From contig NW_021940924.1 in NCBI RefSeq assembly GCF_004337985.1, forward strand, positions 248,001-312,000: a stretch of 64,000 bases of DNA. The letters run 5' to 3'. A program made the translations under genes and the position numbers. The notes beneath the pieces are model-generated. The model saw nothing but the letters and a program-made list of their open reading frames with translations, searched no databases and was not told the DNA's origin. Below, one piece after another: positions 31,286 through 43,157 of the stretch; position 1 is the first letter of the stretch; each line of letters opens with the position of its first letter. The stretch comes from Pyricularia pennisetigena (taxonomy: Eukaryota > Ascomycota > Sordariomycetes > Magnaporthales > Pyriculariaceae).

Positions 31286-32531
31286 GATTCTTGCAAATCA
31301 AAGTCGACCCCAGATCATGCCAAGCCTTTGGAAAAAGCTAAACAGAGAACCTTGGGGAACGAATCCCGCGTAGGCAGATTGCCACCAGGCTGCAAATGAA
31401 CCTGCGGGGTTGTCAGCCCATTCCCATAAAAATCTCTAATAGGCATTCTTACCAGCTACTGGCCCCAACAAGCTGAAGCCAAGGGCTGCCAATACTTCTT
31501 TTGCTATGGAGAACAGCATGCCCTGGAAGCAGGCGGCAAAGATAAAGAATATTCCCATTTAGCCGGGCGACAGCCGATGTTTGCTAAAATCCTAAAGCTC
31601 AATTTTTCAGTTTGTGTTTTCGGGTTGACGATGGAATGAATAGCTAGCAAGCAGCCAGTAATGAGGTATGATGGTTTTCGTAAGTAAACGGGAGGTGGAT
31701 TAGGTACAGCGGCTAAATATTACCGGAACAATACCTAAAAACGCGTAACCTACTGGCTTGGCGAAAGCACTCGTAGGATTAACATCAATTGAGACAGGAT
31801 TGATGGTTTGAAAATAGTCTTGGCACCTAGTGAGCGCAAGTTTAATTTATACCTTGGCCAGATGGCTTGCGGCCACTGGTCCTAAAAAAGAGGTACACAC
31901 TTACTATAAGAACTGTAATGGGACGCCGACAAACACCAATGTGGCAAGAGATGCGTATCAGTCATATGGAAGCTCGATTCAGAAATATTACTTTGCGGAG
32001 GTTCAAAATTTTGGCAAAAGCAAGACTGCAAAACCCTAGGTTGCCGTCCTTTTGGAAGGACAGGGCAAAAGAACAAGAACATCTGTTGCCAGCGTCGAAA
32101 GTTTGGTTGAAAAAGTGGAAACCCATCCTGAAGTTATGATGATTAAAATTATGCTTTTTATTGCAGGCTTCAAGCTGGCAAAACGACCAGCCCCTCCGCA
32201 TTCTGCAACTCAAGCTCGGACGACTTTCCTTAATGAACCTATATAATCGAAGGTGACGTAGGAGTGTAGGGGCTCTTACCAAAAGTGGTCGTCGTCTAAA
32301 CAATCGTCCCACGCCACATCAACGATCTCGACTTGGTAAAACTCATTCAACTCCATTAAAATACGTTACAGGGAACAAACAGGAGCTTCTCACACTTTCA
32401 TCCTAACACCTATGAATGGGTATATGGGGTTGGAGTTTAAATATAAATATAATTCGTACATGATCTCTTTGTATGTCTCGACAGCAGACGGCCTCATTTT
32501 CCCCAACTATCAACTATCTCTAATTTCGAAG
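31286..32531. other. Intergenic, nothing recognised
   Basis: No frame with recognisable content. Confidence 0.4.
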
Positions 32532-33252
32532 ATGAACGTGCCGAAGCAAAAGGGTAAAGACTCAAAGGAGGCGCAGGGAAGCGGAAATTCCACCATTATC
32601 TGCAGCTGCGGAAAATGCTTTACAGCAAAGTCTTCACTTGAGCAGCACTGGAGGGACTCGCCCAAGCACAAAGATGAGGTGCAGCCCAAAGACTTTCCGA
32701 GGGTTGACCAGAGTAAGGCAAGTGCTCAGTACAGCATCACTGTTACTAGTTGCTGATCTTTGCTCTCCACTTCGGAATTGAGAAATTGTAAAACATTGCT
32801 AACTACTTCAAATTTCAGAACCAGATACGTGATTGTGACAAGGTAAAACCTTTTATCTAGGTTGGCGTTTGTCTTGAATAATTCCAGGATCATGGGCGCA
32901 CGTATAGAAGTTAACTAACAACAATACGTAGGCTGTGAAAACGTCCAAGAAAGTTATCGCGGGGGATGACAGCGTTGAAACCAGTGAAAACGGGCCAAGA
33001 AAGAACCCAAACAAGCGACGTCAAGAACAAACAGCCAAACATGAAAACAGCAAAGCAAATCACTCGTGTGGTAGCGTTGGTGGTATAGCTTTCCTCCCAC
33101 GTCGCCCTGGCGGCTACAATTCTAGCCCTGCGCATTTCCCGAGTTCTGGAAGCAGAAACCGCATGATTCCAACGAAGTCCTATGGCGGAGGTCGATGTCT
33201 GGTCGGAGGCTGTGGGTATTGTAGCCAATGTCTTGACGTAAACCATCTCTAA
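32532..33252 (+). CDS. Small single-finger C2H2 protein, three exons with a 24-nt microexon
   Basis: Exons are 32532-32717, 32819-32842 and 32932-33252, all joined at codon boundaries, giving 176 residues. Intron 1 is GC-AG (AAG|GCAAGT...TTTCAG, branch CTAAC). Intron 2 is GT-AG with CTAAC before the acceptor. One finger is visible, CGKCFTAKSSLEQHWRDSPKH (residues ~26-46). It is followed by a Lys/Arg-rich basic stretch (KNPNKRRQEQTAKHENSKA) and a Cys-rich end (CLVGGCGYCSQCLD). No function is known. No defect is seen in this model, but the exon structure is predicted by eye. Confidence 0.55.
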
Positions 33253-33429
33253 AAACGGGTTAGGATAACAGTGCTGTTACGTATGGATAAGGCAGCCTGC
33301 TGCAACAGGAAGCAAAAGCTTCGCCGATCAGATCTCTTTGTTCCCTATTTCACACTGCATGCACGCGCTAGCAGTGACTCACTGCATAGCCGTAACGCGC
33401 GCACATATATCCTGAGAACTAAAACATTT

Positions 33430-33617
33430 TCTGCTATCGCAACTGGCTGCAGATTGACAAAAGCCAGTACCATGTGGTTTTCCCAGACATGCTTTCTAAC
33501 CATGCGGAGGAACTTCATATAAACCATATTGGCCCGCACAAAACATGGGACGAGGTGTACAATCTACTGGACAGCCGCCTCAACACTAATAAGAACCATA
33601 ACAAGCAGGCGCCATAA
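33430..33617 (+). pseudogene. Retroelement gag-like fragment
   Basis: The frame YRNWLQIDKSQYHVVFPDML ... TWDEVYNLLDSRLNTNKNHN resembles a motif found in capsid-like proteins of some fungal LTR elements (a DLL-D-FNT-VNH pattern). It ends within ~60 residues. No LTR is seen next to it. Confidence 0.35.
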
Positions 33618-34325
33618 TCTCTTTTTTAGATAGCAACCCGAATGCGGTGGCGATGGCGATCATGTAATTATTGGGCTAACCAATCTCGCATACTGGGAGC
33701 GATTTGTAGTGATAAGTATGGTGCCATTACCCTAAAACCTAGAACTAAATATCTACGGATAGGGCGGCGTACGAGGCCATGGCGGGTGACCTTTCGGGGG
33801 CAACGGTTGAGGCCCTAATTGGGTTGGCTGCGATGAAGGCTGTGTGGCTGTTGAAGTGTGAAAATCCGTCATATTGGTCGCGTCAAATGCAGAAGTGATT
33901 TCCCATCCTCAGTTTCCTGCACCTCTGCAGAGGCCACCCTCCGTAGTATGAACGGATCAAAGTCTCCGGCTACATTCATTGACGACAATGGGGAACAATG
34001 ACACTATACTTTACACCACAACACCATGCAGGAGGCGGCCTGCCGCGCATTTATTCCTTGAGGTCTGGGAAACGTGTGGATAGCGATGCTGATTTGTTGA
34101 CGACTGGATCAAAAATACTTTCGGGAATGTATTAGCTATTTTCAGGCAGAGATACTCGGAAAGAGATATTTGGAAGGCCGCTAAGGCAGAGTAACCATTT
34201 CAATACGAATGCTATCGAATTTCGCTTGGTTCGGAACGCCTGAACACGTCAATTGAGTCAGCGCCGACATATTGCAGCGACGGGACTCCGTGATCATAGG
34301 CCGAATCAAAAGGCTCCCTCGTTTG
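33618..34325. other. Intergenic, nothing recognised
   Basis: No recognisable coding content. Confidence 0.4.
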
Positions 34326-34802
34326 TCAAGGCAGCAAAGGCCAAAAGGCCTTCACCCTCGTTGCCCAACTCCTGTAGATCCGCGGATCTAACCCATGCCG
34401 CCCTGCAACCTCATCGACCTTACCAGTCTTCCTAGGGTTGACAACCTCCCTAACGTCTTTTAACTTTTGTCCCCTCGCACCGCACGCAAATGCCACGATA
34501 CGATAAAAAGTCCACCGCAGGCTGAACTTGGCCACCATATACAGCAGTACACTTGCGGGCACCGCAGTAAGCATATTACTTTGAAATGGGTGTCCGTCAA
34601 ACCGCGCTCTACTGATCGTAAAAACGACATCGGCCGTCTCGCTCAATCGTGAAATCGATGTAACAGCGGCACGGCGCTCGGCCAGTTCCTCATGTAGCCG
34701 GGCACGATGCCACGATACCGAAGCCTGGCGGGGTAGGGATAGAAATGTGTGCCAGCGGTGGAGGGCGGCGCTTCGGAAGTGAGCTTTGATTGTTTGCTCC
34801 AT
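34326..34802 (-). CDS. Conserved fungal hypothetical protein, 158 residues
   Basis: ATG at 34802 to TGA at 34326. The pattern HRARLHEELAERRAAVTSISRLSETADVVFTISRARFDG, one hydrophobic stretch (ASVLLYMVAKFSLRWTFYRIVAF) and the end VREVVNPRKTGKVDEVAGRHGLDP ... WPLLP match a family I recall as common in ascomycetes without assigned function. It is probably a single-pass membrane protein. No stop is seen. Confidence 0.55.
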   Translation of the reverse strand: MEQTIKAHFRSAALHRWHTFLSLPRQASVSWHRARLHEELAERRAAVTSISRLSETADVVFTISRARFDGHPFQSNMLTAVPASVLLYMVAKFSLRWTFYRIVAFACGARGQKLKDVREVVNPRKTGKVDEVAGRHGLDPRIYRSWATRVKAFWPLLP

Positions 34803-35509
34803 TTTGTGGTCGCATTGGGTAGTGGGACAACTCTCGATGAGCTCACGTCGATTATGGTGTCGGCCATAAAGAAGATAACAAGGTACATATGGATTAGGTG
34901 GCGTTACAGACCGAGCTTCACCCTAGTTGTTTTCTTCTTATGCTTGGGCGACGGAGCTTTTATTCCGTGTATTCAGGCTCTCCAATCTGGTTGATGGCGG
35001 ACACCCGGGCAACTCCTCCTGGCCAATCAGTCAGAAGGAAAGTTGAGTCTTCGTTAACCATCCGATCAACCCGTCGAGGGAGCTTTCTCATCCTAGTCAA
35101 ACGATGCCGCAATTAATTACTTCGGCAATAAACCCTGTGTTCAACGTGGCCTTTTCCGTACGCAAGGGTGTATTGCCGTCAAGCCCAGCGGGTGGCAACA
35201 AGTTGGACAATACCGTCCGGACTCGAGAGTCCGGAATTTGGGGCAGCAAGCAGCTGCCATGCTAGTACCCTTGAGCCTTGTGTGACATGATACGTGGTAT
35301 TAAAGTAGATTATGCTTCGTCCACTTATGCAGGCGGTCCCGTTCGGCATGGGGCAAACGGAATTCTGCATGGCTATGAAACAGAGTCATCAATCACCCAC
35401 AATTCAGTCTACAGCACTTTTTCTCGGCCATATATTAGTGTAAAAGTGCACTGACAAGACTGGCTACCATGAACGCCAGCGCCACTAATAGCTCGGCGAC
35501 GACGAGATC
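34803..35509. other. Intergenic, nothing recognised
   Basis: No recognisable coding content. Confidence 0.4.
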
Positions 35510-35809
35510 TCACCCGTGATAGAGTCCTGCTCCTCCCGCCCCGCTGATTGCTCGCCCCAGGATGACGGCATTCATGTCTTTAGCGGTGCCAGACACAACC
35601 ACGCCTACAACAAACACGATGCTGTGAATGTAAAACTGCAGCTTCAAGTCTGCCAGCAGAGACAAGCGCCTACAAAGCGGCATGATGCACACTGCGACAG
35701 CCGGGTATGCAAGAACGACCCAAGCGAGCAAGTCATCCCGACCAAGGACGCTGAAGATTCGAGTCTGAGCGTTCGATGTGTTGCTTACGTTGTATCCTGA
35801 GTTGGACAC
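35510..35809 (-). pseudogene. MFS transporter N-terminal fragment (duplicated module, copy 1)
   Basis: The frame SVLGRDDLLAWVVLAYPAV ... IHSIVFVVGVVVSGTAKDMN ... RAISGAGGAGLYHG covers the first membrane helices of a drug:H+ antiporter-type MFS protein and ends where the copy at 59091 has its intron. It lacks the rest of the transporter. It is part of an inverted duplication with 58.2-59.4 kb. Confidence 0.7.
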
Positions 35810-35995
35810 AGTCAGAACTGAGGACCCTTCACATTCTGCAGCGGAACATACCTAGAAGCATGCTACTTAGTCCACAGCACAGCTTAAACATGAATGATCT
35901 CCAGGATGAGCATTTTTCTTTCTCGTTGAGCATGTAGGAATTGATATCATCTGATTTTGCGGAAGATGGAAAATCCCTGTCTTTGGGTTCCATAG

Positions 35996-36682
35996 TTGCT
36001 ATTATCACAGGGTTTCTCAATACGGAGAAGCAGTGATAGCTACCAAAGAGAATATGTTTCCCCTAGTAACGTTCTGATCAGATTTTATGGAAGGATAATC
36101 CAAAACAGCCTGTTCAGTGCCACGAACGAGCAGCAGATCGGAAGTCCACATACCTATTATCTCAGAGCCAGTCTTAAGCCGCATCTTGCTTATTGCTTAG
36201 ATTTTCCTACGCGAATCAGCAGCTATGGGTTGAAAAAAGAGCTCCGTAAGCCCCTATCTATGGATCTCTTTATATTTCAGGCTCATATAATCAAGGGCGG
36301 GCATGTCAGACCGAAGAACGGCAATTATGTTCCTCCTATAACACATAAGACAATGGAGGAAAGGCTGAGAACATGCATACAAGCGGCACGTACCGGGCTG
36401 ACTGTTAAAAACGTCCTGAAAGTATACATTTTACTTAGAATAATATCCTCAGCTCTGCACCTTCTCCTAGTACTTGTCCAAGCGTTAGAGCTCGCTATCA
36501 GGCTACCTTTGCTTGGCTTCTTGGCCATCACCTTTTTTTCCAGACCTGTCACAGCATGGCAGGAGACCTATGATGCATTTTCACGGGCAGAAGTTTCCAA
36601 ACTTCTGGTTTATACAGGAGGTGTCAAAGAACTGTTACAGAAACTGAAGAATCGGAGATCCGATATAGCGAACGTGCGGTAG
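35996..36682 (+). CDS. Hypothetical 228-codon frame; 3' part duplicated at 58.9-59.1 kb
   Basis: An open frame with one long hydrophobic region (VYILLRIISSALHLLLVLVQALELAIRLPLLGFLAITFF). The segment from about 36320 to 36610 recurs on the minus strand at 58860-59130, where reading frames are broken. It is unclear whether this is a gene or only a conserved stretch of the duplicated module. Confidence 0.3.
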   Translation: MLLSQGFSIRRSSDSYQREYVSPSNVLIRFYGRIIQNSLFSATNEQQIGSPHTYYLRASLKPHLAYCLDFPTRISSYGLKKELRKPLSMDLFIFQAHIIKGGHVRPKNGNYVPPITHKTMEERLRTCIQAARTGLTVKNVLKVYILLRIISSALHLLLVLVQALELAIRLPLLGFLAITFFSRPVTAWQETYDAFSRAEVSKLLVYTGGVKELLQKLKNRRSDIANVR

Positions 36683-37268
36683 CGGTCGAGTAATGGTTTC
36701 TTTAGCCGATGCCGTATCAGATCCAACCGGCAGGTATTGAACAATTTTGTTTCCAGGTTTCCACTCAGTGAATATACAAATTCGACCAATAACCTTTGTG
36801 TGTTTAGCTCACAACTGTAACTTAGACTGCTAGTGAGATTTACGTCTCTGCTTTGTGCTGCTTGATAGGAGGGTTTGCGCCAGCTGCGCTCAGATCCTAT
36901 TGCACGGCTCCCTAGGCGAGAGCTCAGAAACAGCGGCCTCACAGGGCTTGAAGCAAAACTCCGGCATTTCAGTAGAATGATGCATTGTATACGTTTTCCT
37001 ATAGACTGACCATAGATTACCCACGATGATTCCAACGAGGCAAGACTCGAAGCTTCTAATCCCCGCAGTAGATTCGACCACTCGCATCGTTGGATTGATC
37101 TACACTTCTATTGCTAATGTCACTGCTCAAAGCATTCAAAGTTCCAACCTTCAGACCAGGCTTTAATTCAGTTAGTTACGGTAATGAAGCGTAATCTCTG
37201 ATCCTATCTAACAAACAGAAGAAAGGCCGAGTACAGACGCACTTGACTATGAAACACCGGATGCTTGG
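36683..37268. other. Non-coding part of the duplicated module
   Basis: Bases about 37150-37260 match 58740-58810 in inverse orientation; the remainder is specific to this copy. Confidence 0.5.
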
Positions 37269-38320
37269 CTAGCCCCTAAGGCCATTACGAATATTATCGT
37301 ATCTACTTTGCGGGTAGCTCAGCCAGCTCTGTGAGCGTCCAAGCGATCCCAGCTTGTTGGCACTGGCAAGGGTAAGGCTTTTATCGTCAGTACGATCTGC
37401 TGAAATTTCCCAGAACATGCTGCCGCCAAGCGCCTTGGCCTTAGTGTATTCGACCTTCTGAATAACGTTTTCCAATGCGTCATACGTCACAAATTCCTTT
37501 GTTGGAGTATTGTAGCTGAAAGAAGCACCAATTGTGGCGTCGTATATCTCCACAGCACCCGGCCGTGGCAACGCTTTGTAGCCCCAAATGCCGGATTCCC
37601 AGGATCCATTGCCGATCCCGGAAAAGGGTCTACCCGGCCCCGTTGTGTTTTGGAAAGTCCGGCCATAAAGGGGAATGCCCAGTACAATCTTGCCAGTCGG
37701 AACACCAGCATTCAAGTAATAGTCTACCGCCTGTTCAGTAGAAAATGGTGTCGACGCACCGTTGTCTTCACTCGGGCGCAGGTTGGCCTGGCTAGATGGG
37801 AGCGGGTGATAATGCTTACGGCAGCGTCCAGCAGCTTTATCTTCTAAAAAGAGCAAACCGCCATGTCAAGGTGCTTCTCAACATTGGAGGCTGGACCTGG
37901 TCCACTAATTTTGCTGTCGTAGCTAGCACTGAAACGGGGCGCCGGCAGTTTGCGAGCAGCGCTGTCGGTCTCATTAAGGACTGGGGCATGGATGGGATGG
38001 ATGTCGATTGAGAGTACCCTAAGGATGCTGCTGAGACTGGCAACATGATCCTACTGCTTAAGGAGGTTCGCACAAAGCTTGAGGAATATGCTGCTGATAC
38101 GTCTCCAGGATATCACTTTCATTTGACTGTTGCTACGTCCGACAGTCCTTCCATATATCAGAAAATGAGGCTTGGGGAGCTGGGTGCGATTATCGACTAC
38201 ATATATCTCATGGCCTACGACTACACAGGCTCTTGGGGCTCCAACAGCGGCCCAGGAATCAGAGGAATATGAACAGTGCTTGCCCGTATCGGCCTCGGGA
38301 TCACCGCTAGTGCTGTTGTG
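37269..38320 (-). pseudogene. GH18 chitinase disrupted by an internal inversion
   Basis: Minus strand 37269-37790 encodes the C-terminal half (SQANLRPSEDN, YYLNAGVPTGKIVLGIPLYG, LGGSMFWEISADRTDD). Plus strand about 37796-38250 encodes the central part ([37 protein letters not shown]-stop-EYP, IDYIYLMAYDYTGSWGSNSG). Minus strand beyond 38255 has ADTGKHCSYSSDSW, which resembles the part that normally precedes the central segment. An in-place inversion of about 460 bp explains all three pieces. The active-site motif DGxDxDWEYP has Trp changed to TGA. The intact enzyme would be a chitin-degrading endochitinase. Confidence 0.8.
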
Positions 38321-39519
38321 TGGACTCAGAGTCAGTGTGCAGCTCAGGATAGCGTCCAGAAATCGCAAGAGAAGGAAAGGATCTCTACCCACACAGTTCT
38401 GTTTGCTTCAAGATTTGCAAAGAAATATAGTATATGTGTTACAGTTTGGAGCAAATCTATCTTCGGCTTTCAGTACATACATTCAATCTCAAAAGTGTGG
38501 AGACTGTCTAAGGCTACTTGAGTGTACGTGACAGGACGAAGGAAGGTCCAGATTTGGCTCAATACTAGCTGCAAACATCCACTTTTGGCTCTAATTAACC
38601 ATCTATCGAAGTACCTCGATGTAGCTGTGAGTGCTTCATTTGGCTGCTTAACCGAAGATCCACTGCAACAGTGCGAGTGGGTCAGCAGACTACTTATCCC
38701 GACTTGTAAAGGAACGTTTCCTATCGACGTAGGCAGCCGTTGTCAGCAATGTGGGCACTGCATCCATGGCGGTATCATGTGCTGTGCCCGCGATTGGGAC
38801 GCAGGCGGCGCTAAATAGGCGATGCAGAACTTGCAACAAGGTGCACAAAGCGCGGCACAACATTGTTCCGAAACGTTACCGCCCTTCCGCGGTTTCCAAA
38901 CGCGCTCTCCTAGCAGTACTACGGCCAGCAACCACGACCATTCGAGCTCCGTGACCTATCATCTCGACGACCTTCGCCTACCTGGGATGGCTTCCTACCC
39001 TTTGTTGACGATCGTACTTCGATTCTTGGAAAAGGGAATCCAGACAAACCTTGCAGGCGCAAATTCTCAGCCATGGCTTTACCAAGCATTCGTGCTAGGC
39101 AGTCCTCGCTGTGCGATTGGACCAACCGTTGCCTGCGTGCATGATCACAGCCTTACCAACCCCTCACTATGAGACATTATCAACCTGGTGGAACACAATG
39201 TCAGCGTTTACGTGGATTACTCTCCTTTGCCAATAGCGATACTACGCAAATGTTAGGAATCTCGAGGATCTTCCGTTTGAAACACTTCTCTCGTCATTGG
39301 AATAACGAACCCGATAAGCAAAGCGCACGCGACAATCGATCCATCCGACCCGACATCCGCAACATCCGAAGCCAGCTCTTCGGTAGCCGATACGTCTCAG
39401 AACCCGTCATCTTTCCCCGAGCGAACCTTGAGCCCTGATCCAAGGGCACCCTCTACAGCTTTGCCTGTCCCTACGACGGCAGGAACTACGAGCTCAACAG
39501 CGCTTCCCATCTTTCCATC
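38321..39519. other. Intergenic; holds a dispersed segment shared with 53.6 kb
   Basis: About 38475-38645 (TTTCAGTACATACATTC ... CACTTTTGGCTCTAATTAACC) matches 53625-53790 with scattered changes. No gene is recognised. A Ser/Thr/Pro-rich run just before 39520 may be 5' leader of the NLR. Confidence 0.5.
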
Positions 39520-42500
39520 ATGCCGCTCTCGCAAATAACACCACCATCCAAGCGGCACCGCGAGGCAGATGCGTCCGAGAGCGAGCCTACAATTGCACCG
39601 GAAGACTTCACAGTTGGCTGGATCTGCGCTCTGCCCATCGAGCTGGCAGCCGCGGCCGAGATGATGGACGAGGAGTTTGCCGACCTACCCTCCAACCCGA
39701 CCGACTCTAATATCTACTCCTTCGGCCGCATCGGAAACCATAACGTCGTGGCTGCTTGCCTGCCAGCCGGTCAGATAGGCACGAACCAAGCAGCTGTTGT
39801 GGCCAGCCAGATGAACGCCAGCTTCCCCTCGTTGCGGTTTTGAGTTTTGGTCGGCATCGGTGGTGGAGTCCCGAACCTCGATGCGGATATTGATATTCGG
39901 CTCGGCGACGTCGTAATAAGCCAGCCTACAGGTCGCTATGGTGGAGTGGTTCAATACGATTTTGGGAAGACTGGAGCTGACGGTCGTGTCACTCGTACTG
40001 GCAGCCTCAACGCGCCGCCGACGATTCTTCTCAATGCCTTGGCCAAGCTTCGTGCCAACGATTTCCGGGACAGGACGCAAGTCGTCGCGCATTTATCGAA
40101 ACTTTCTAGCCAGCCAAAGTTCGCATCCCCAGGTCCCGAAAATGACATGCTTTATGAAGCATCATCACAGCATGAGGCCGGAGTTACGTGTGTGAAATGC
40201 CGGCCGGAGGATATGGTTGATAGGGAAACGCGTACAACGACAGATCCACGGTTATTTTTTGGCACGATTGCATCTGGTAACCAGGTTATGAAGGATGGAT
40301 TAACGCGCGACAGATACAGCCAGGAATTAGGTGGTGTATTATGTTTTGAGATGGAAGCGGCCGGCCTTATGAACAGCTTTCCATGTATCGTCGTCCGTGG
40401 GATTTGCGATTATGCGGATGCGCACAAGAACAAGCGTTGGCAACCGTATGCAGCAGCAACTGCGGCAGCATGCGCAAAAGAGCTTCTCTCTGTCATACAT
40501 CGAGAAAAGGTCCTCGAGGAGAAGCTTGTTCGACAATTAATCCCTAGTGAGTAAATTGTTTTAGACAACTTGGGAAACGGAACATTGCGTACTGTGGTTG
40601 TAGCACTTTGTAAATTATCAATAGTGGTGTAAGAATATTACGTTAACCAGTATTTGTGCTATTAGTCGCCGAGGAACAACTACACGTTTCCATACATCAA
40701 CGGGATATTGCTGCTCAGCAACTCGCAGAGCTTCAGCTGCAGAGGTTCGTAGAAACTCACTTAGTTGTGAACCTTGACTGACTGCTATTAGCGAGATACT
40801 TAAAGATCGCCCCCTGGACCTTCCTATTGTTCCCCAAGCATGTTACGACAGCAGCGATGTTCAAAACAGCCCGAGATGTGAAGGTCAAACTCGGCTTCGC
40901 ATTCGGGAAACCATACACAATTGGGCGGAAGAATGTGCTGAGCCTCTATTTTGGCTAGTTGGTCCTGCGGGGACCGGAAAATCGACCATCGCACGCACTA
41001 TCGCTGACAATTTCCATAATGAAAAACGACTTGTTGCTGGCTACTTCTTCAAAAGAGGAGAACGGGACCGCAATAACACGACGTGTCTGTTTCCCACCCT
41101 CGCTGCGCAGCTTGCTGATACAATTCCTCACTTCAGAAGCTGTCTTCAAAAATCCCTTAGCGGTCTTGACAGAGATGCGGTGGAGAAAAAGGGCCTTGCC
41201 ATCCAGTTCGAGAAGCTACTGTGGCTCCCCTTGGGTGATTTACCTCATACCGACACGAACCATGGATCTCGGATTGTCGTCATCGATGCTTTGGACGAAT
41301 GCGAGCAACCTGAACACCTCCCGCTGGTTTTTAGCCTATTTTCCAAACTGGGTACTGCTAACGCGGTGTGCCTGCGGGTGTTGATCACAAGCAGATCTAC
41401 GTCTGCTGTGGTGGCTGCCCTTAATGACGTTCGCTATCGCAGTCTGGATTTAGAGGCAGAGCACCGAGACGAAACGCGAAGCGACGTTGCCACCTTTCTT
41501 AAACAAAAGTTTGCTGTTATTAAGCATAAGTGGGATATCCTGGAAAATTGGCCAGATCCAGCGCAACTAGATCGTCTAATCCATTTGTCGACAACGCCTT
41601 CTCCTCTATTTATTTATGCAGCGACTTTATATCGCTTTATCGATGATCCCGATAAACGGGAAGATCCAGTCGACCAGCTAGAAGTCTGGCTTCGTCAATG
41701 CGATAGCAATACTCCCCAGCTAGATCAGGTTTACCTGCCGATCCTACACAACGTTTTGTTCGGAAGTTATAATGTTCACGAGAAACCGAAGCCGCTAGCA
41801 GAGAACCTCCGAATGGAGCTATTCGATGTTTTAGGAGCTGTCACACTCGTCGCAACCCCTTTGTCATACAAAGCAATCGCGGCCTTGCTTGGCATACCTT
41901 CACGTCGAGTCACTTTGTGGCTGCGTCATTTACACGCCGTCCTCAGCGTCCCAAAGGACCCTGAAACTCCTGTACGGCTCCTGCATAAGTCATTCAGTGA
42001 CTTCATGCTCAATTTCAAAACCTCTAGTCATTTTGATTATGGGGTAGACGCGACACAGATACACGCTATGTTCGCGGCACAATGCATCAAACGCATGGAA
42101 GCAGGGCTTAGACGGGATATCTGCAACATTCGAAAGCCAGACGTGCTTAGAGATAAGATCGACAAGCAAGTGATAGACAGACAGATCCCTGCTGATCTGG
42201 AGTATGCATGCCTCTACTGGGTTTACCATCTACAACAAAGTGGGCGGCTACTAGGAGATAACGTGCACATGTTTCTCTGCGCTCACCTTCTTCATTGGTT
42301 AGAAGTTTTGGCACTTTTGGGCAAGGTTTCGGATGGTGCCATTGCGATAAAGCAGCTTTTCGCTATATGCCAGGTCAGTGAAATTATATCATATGCTTTG
42401 CTTGGGCTAACCTTTTTCATAGCAGTGCCCTAACATACCTGGAGAATTGAGCGAGCTGATCAAAGATGCCAGCAAGGTTATTGCAACTTTTGGATCTATA

Positions 42501-42845
42501 ATTGAGCAAACCCCCCTTCAAATCTACGGGGCATTAATAATGTTCTCCCCAGTTGTAAGCAAAGTGCGGCAAAGGTTTTGGGCCCAAGGACCAAAGAATC
42601 TTCTTATTCAAGGGATAAAACCTGACTGGGATGCGCATCGCCAAACACTCGAGGGCCACGACGGTTGGGTTAACGCAGTGGCTTTTTCGCCGGACGGCCA
42701 GGTGGTAGCGTCGGCGTCATACGACAACACGGTGCGGCTTTGGGACGCGGCAACGGGGGCGCATCGCCAAACACTCGAGGGCCACGACCGTTCAGTTAAC
42801 GCAGTGGCCTTTTCGCCGGACGGCCCCTTCCCCTTCTCCGATTGA
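39520..42845 (+). pseudogene. NLR (nucleoside phosphorylase-like, NACHT, WD40) with one stop and a truncated repeat tail
   Basis: Exons are 39520-40546, 40666-40744, 40792-42373 and 42423-42845, in phase for 1037 codons. The N-terminus is a PNP/UDP-phosphorylase-like effector domain (VGWICALPIELAAA, VGIGGGVPNLDADIDIRLGD, CFEMEAAGLMN, RGICDYAD). NACHT follows, with P-loop GPAGTGKST (about residue 426), Walker B-like IDALDECEQ and ITSRS. The end has two WD repeats ([19 protein letters not shown] ... [11 protein letters not shown]), then a sudden stop at GPFPFSD. TGA at 39841-39843 (codon 108) interrupts the first domain where Gly is usual. Such proteins act in fungal self/non-self recognition and cell death. 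Confidence 0.88.
42702..42828 (+). repeat. Second WD40 repeat, nearly identical to the first (42641-42766)
   Basis: Two ~126-bp units beginning CGCCAAACACTCGAGGGCCA (about 42638 and 42764) differ at few positions over their shared part. The second is cut after SPDG. High identity between repeats is typical of WD-NLRs whose repeats are shuffled by unequal exchange. Confidence 0.7.
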
Positions 42846-43157
42846 CGAGGAAAAGGAAAGATGAATACGTATTCAACCCTTTCGCCCAGCTCCAGACAAG
42901 GCAACAGAGGTCTTGCGTCTCTCTTCTTGTGCTATCACTATTGAGCAGCAACAATTGCTACCGTGATGGTCCCCGCACGAAACACCATATAACTCAGGTG
43001 TCATTCCATTTCGAACGAGCTCCCAGAACACATCTTCCGTCGAACCAGAGATCGACGATTCCATCAACCGATTCATCCCATTCACCAAGTCCCCACGGAG
43101 TCGCCATCCACCAAAAGTAACAACAGTTTCCTCACGCCATCTGCCAAATCCGTCGCT
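42846..43157. other. Intergenic, nothing recognised
   Basis: Directly downstream of the truncated NLR; no cap domain or further WD repeat is found in it. Confidence 0.5.

Noticed and set aside
30929..31399. 156-codon plus-strand frame and the similar ~60-codon frames at 31084, 55629 and 56307
   Set aside because: The apparent protein family with ENLSVLGAIDEN is simply the translated LTR-B repeat.
38751..38954. Cys-rich stretch RRCRTCNKVHKARHN suggesting a Zn2Cys6 domain
   Set aside because: Spacing does not fit CX2CX6CX5-12CX2CX6-8C, and no supporting frame around it.
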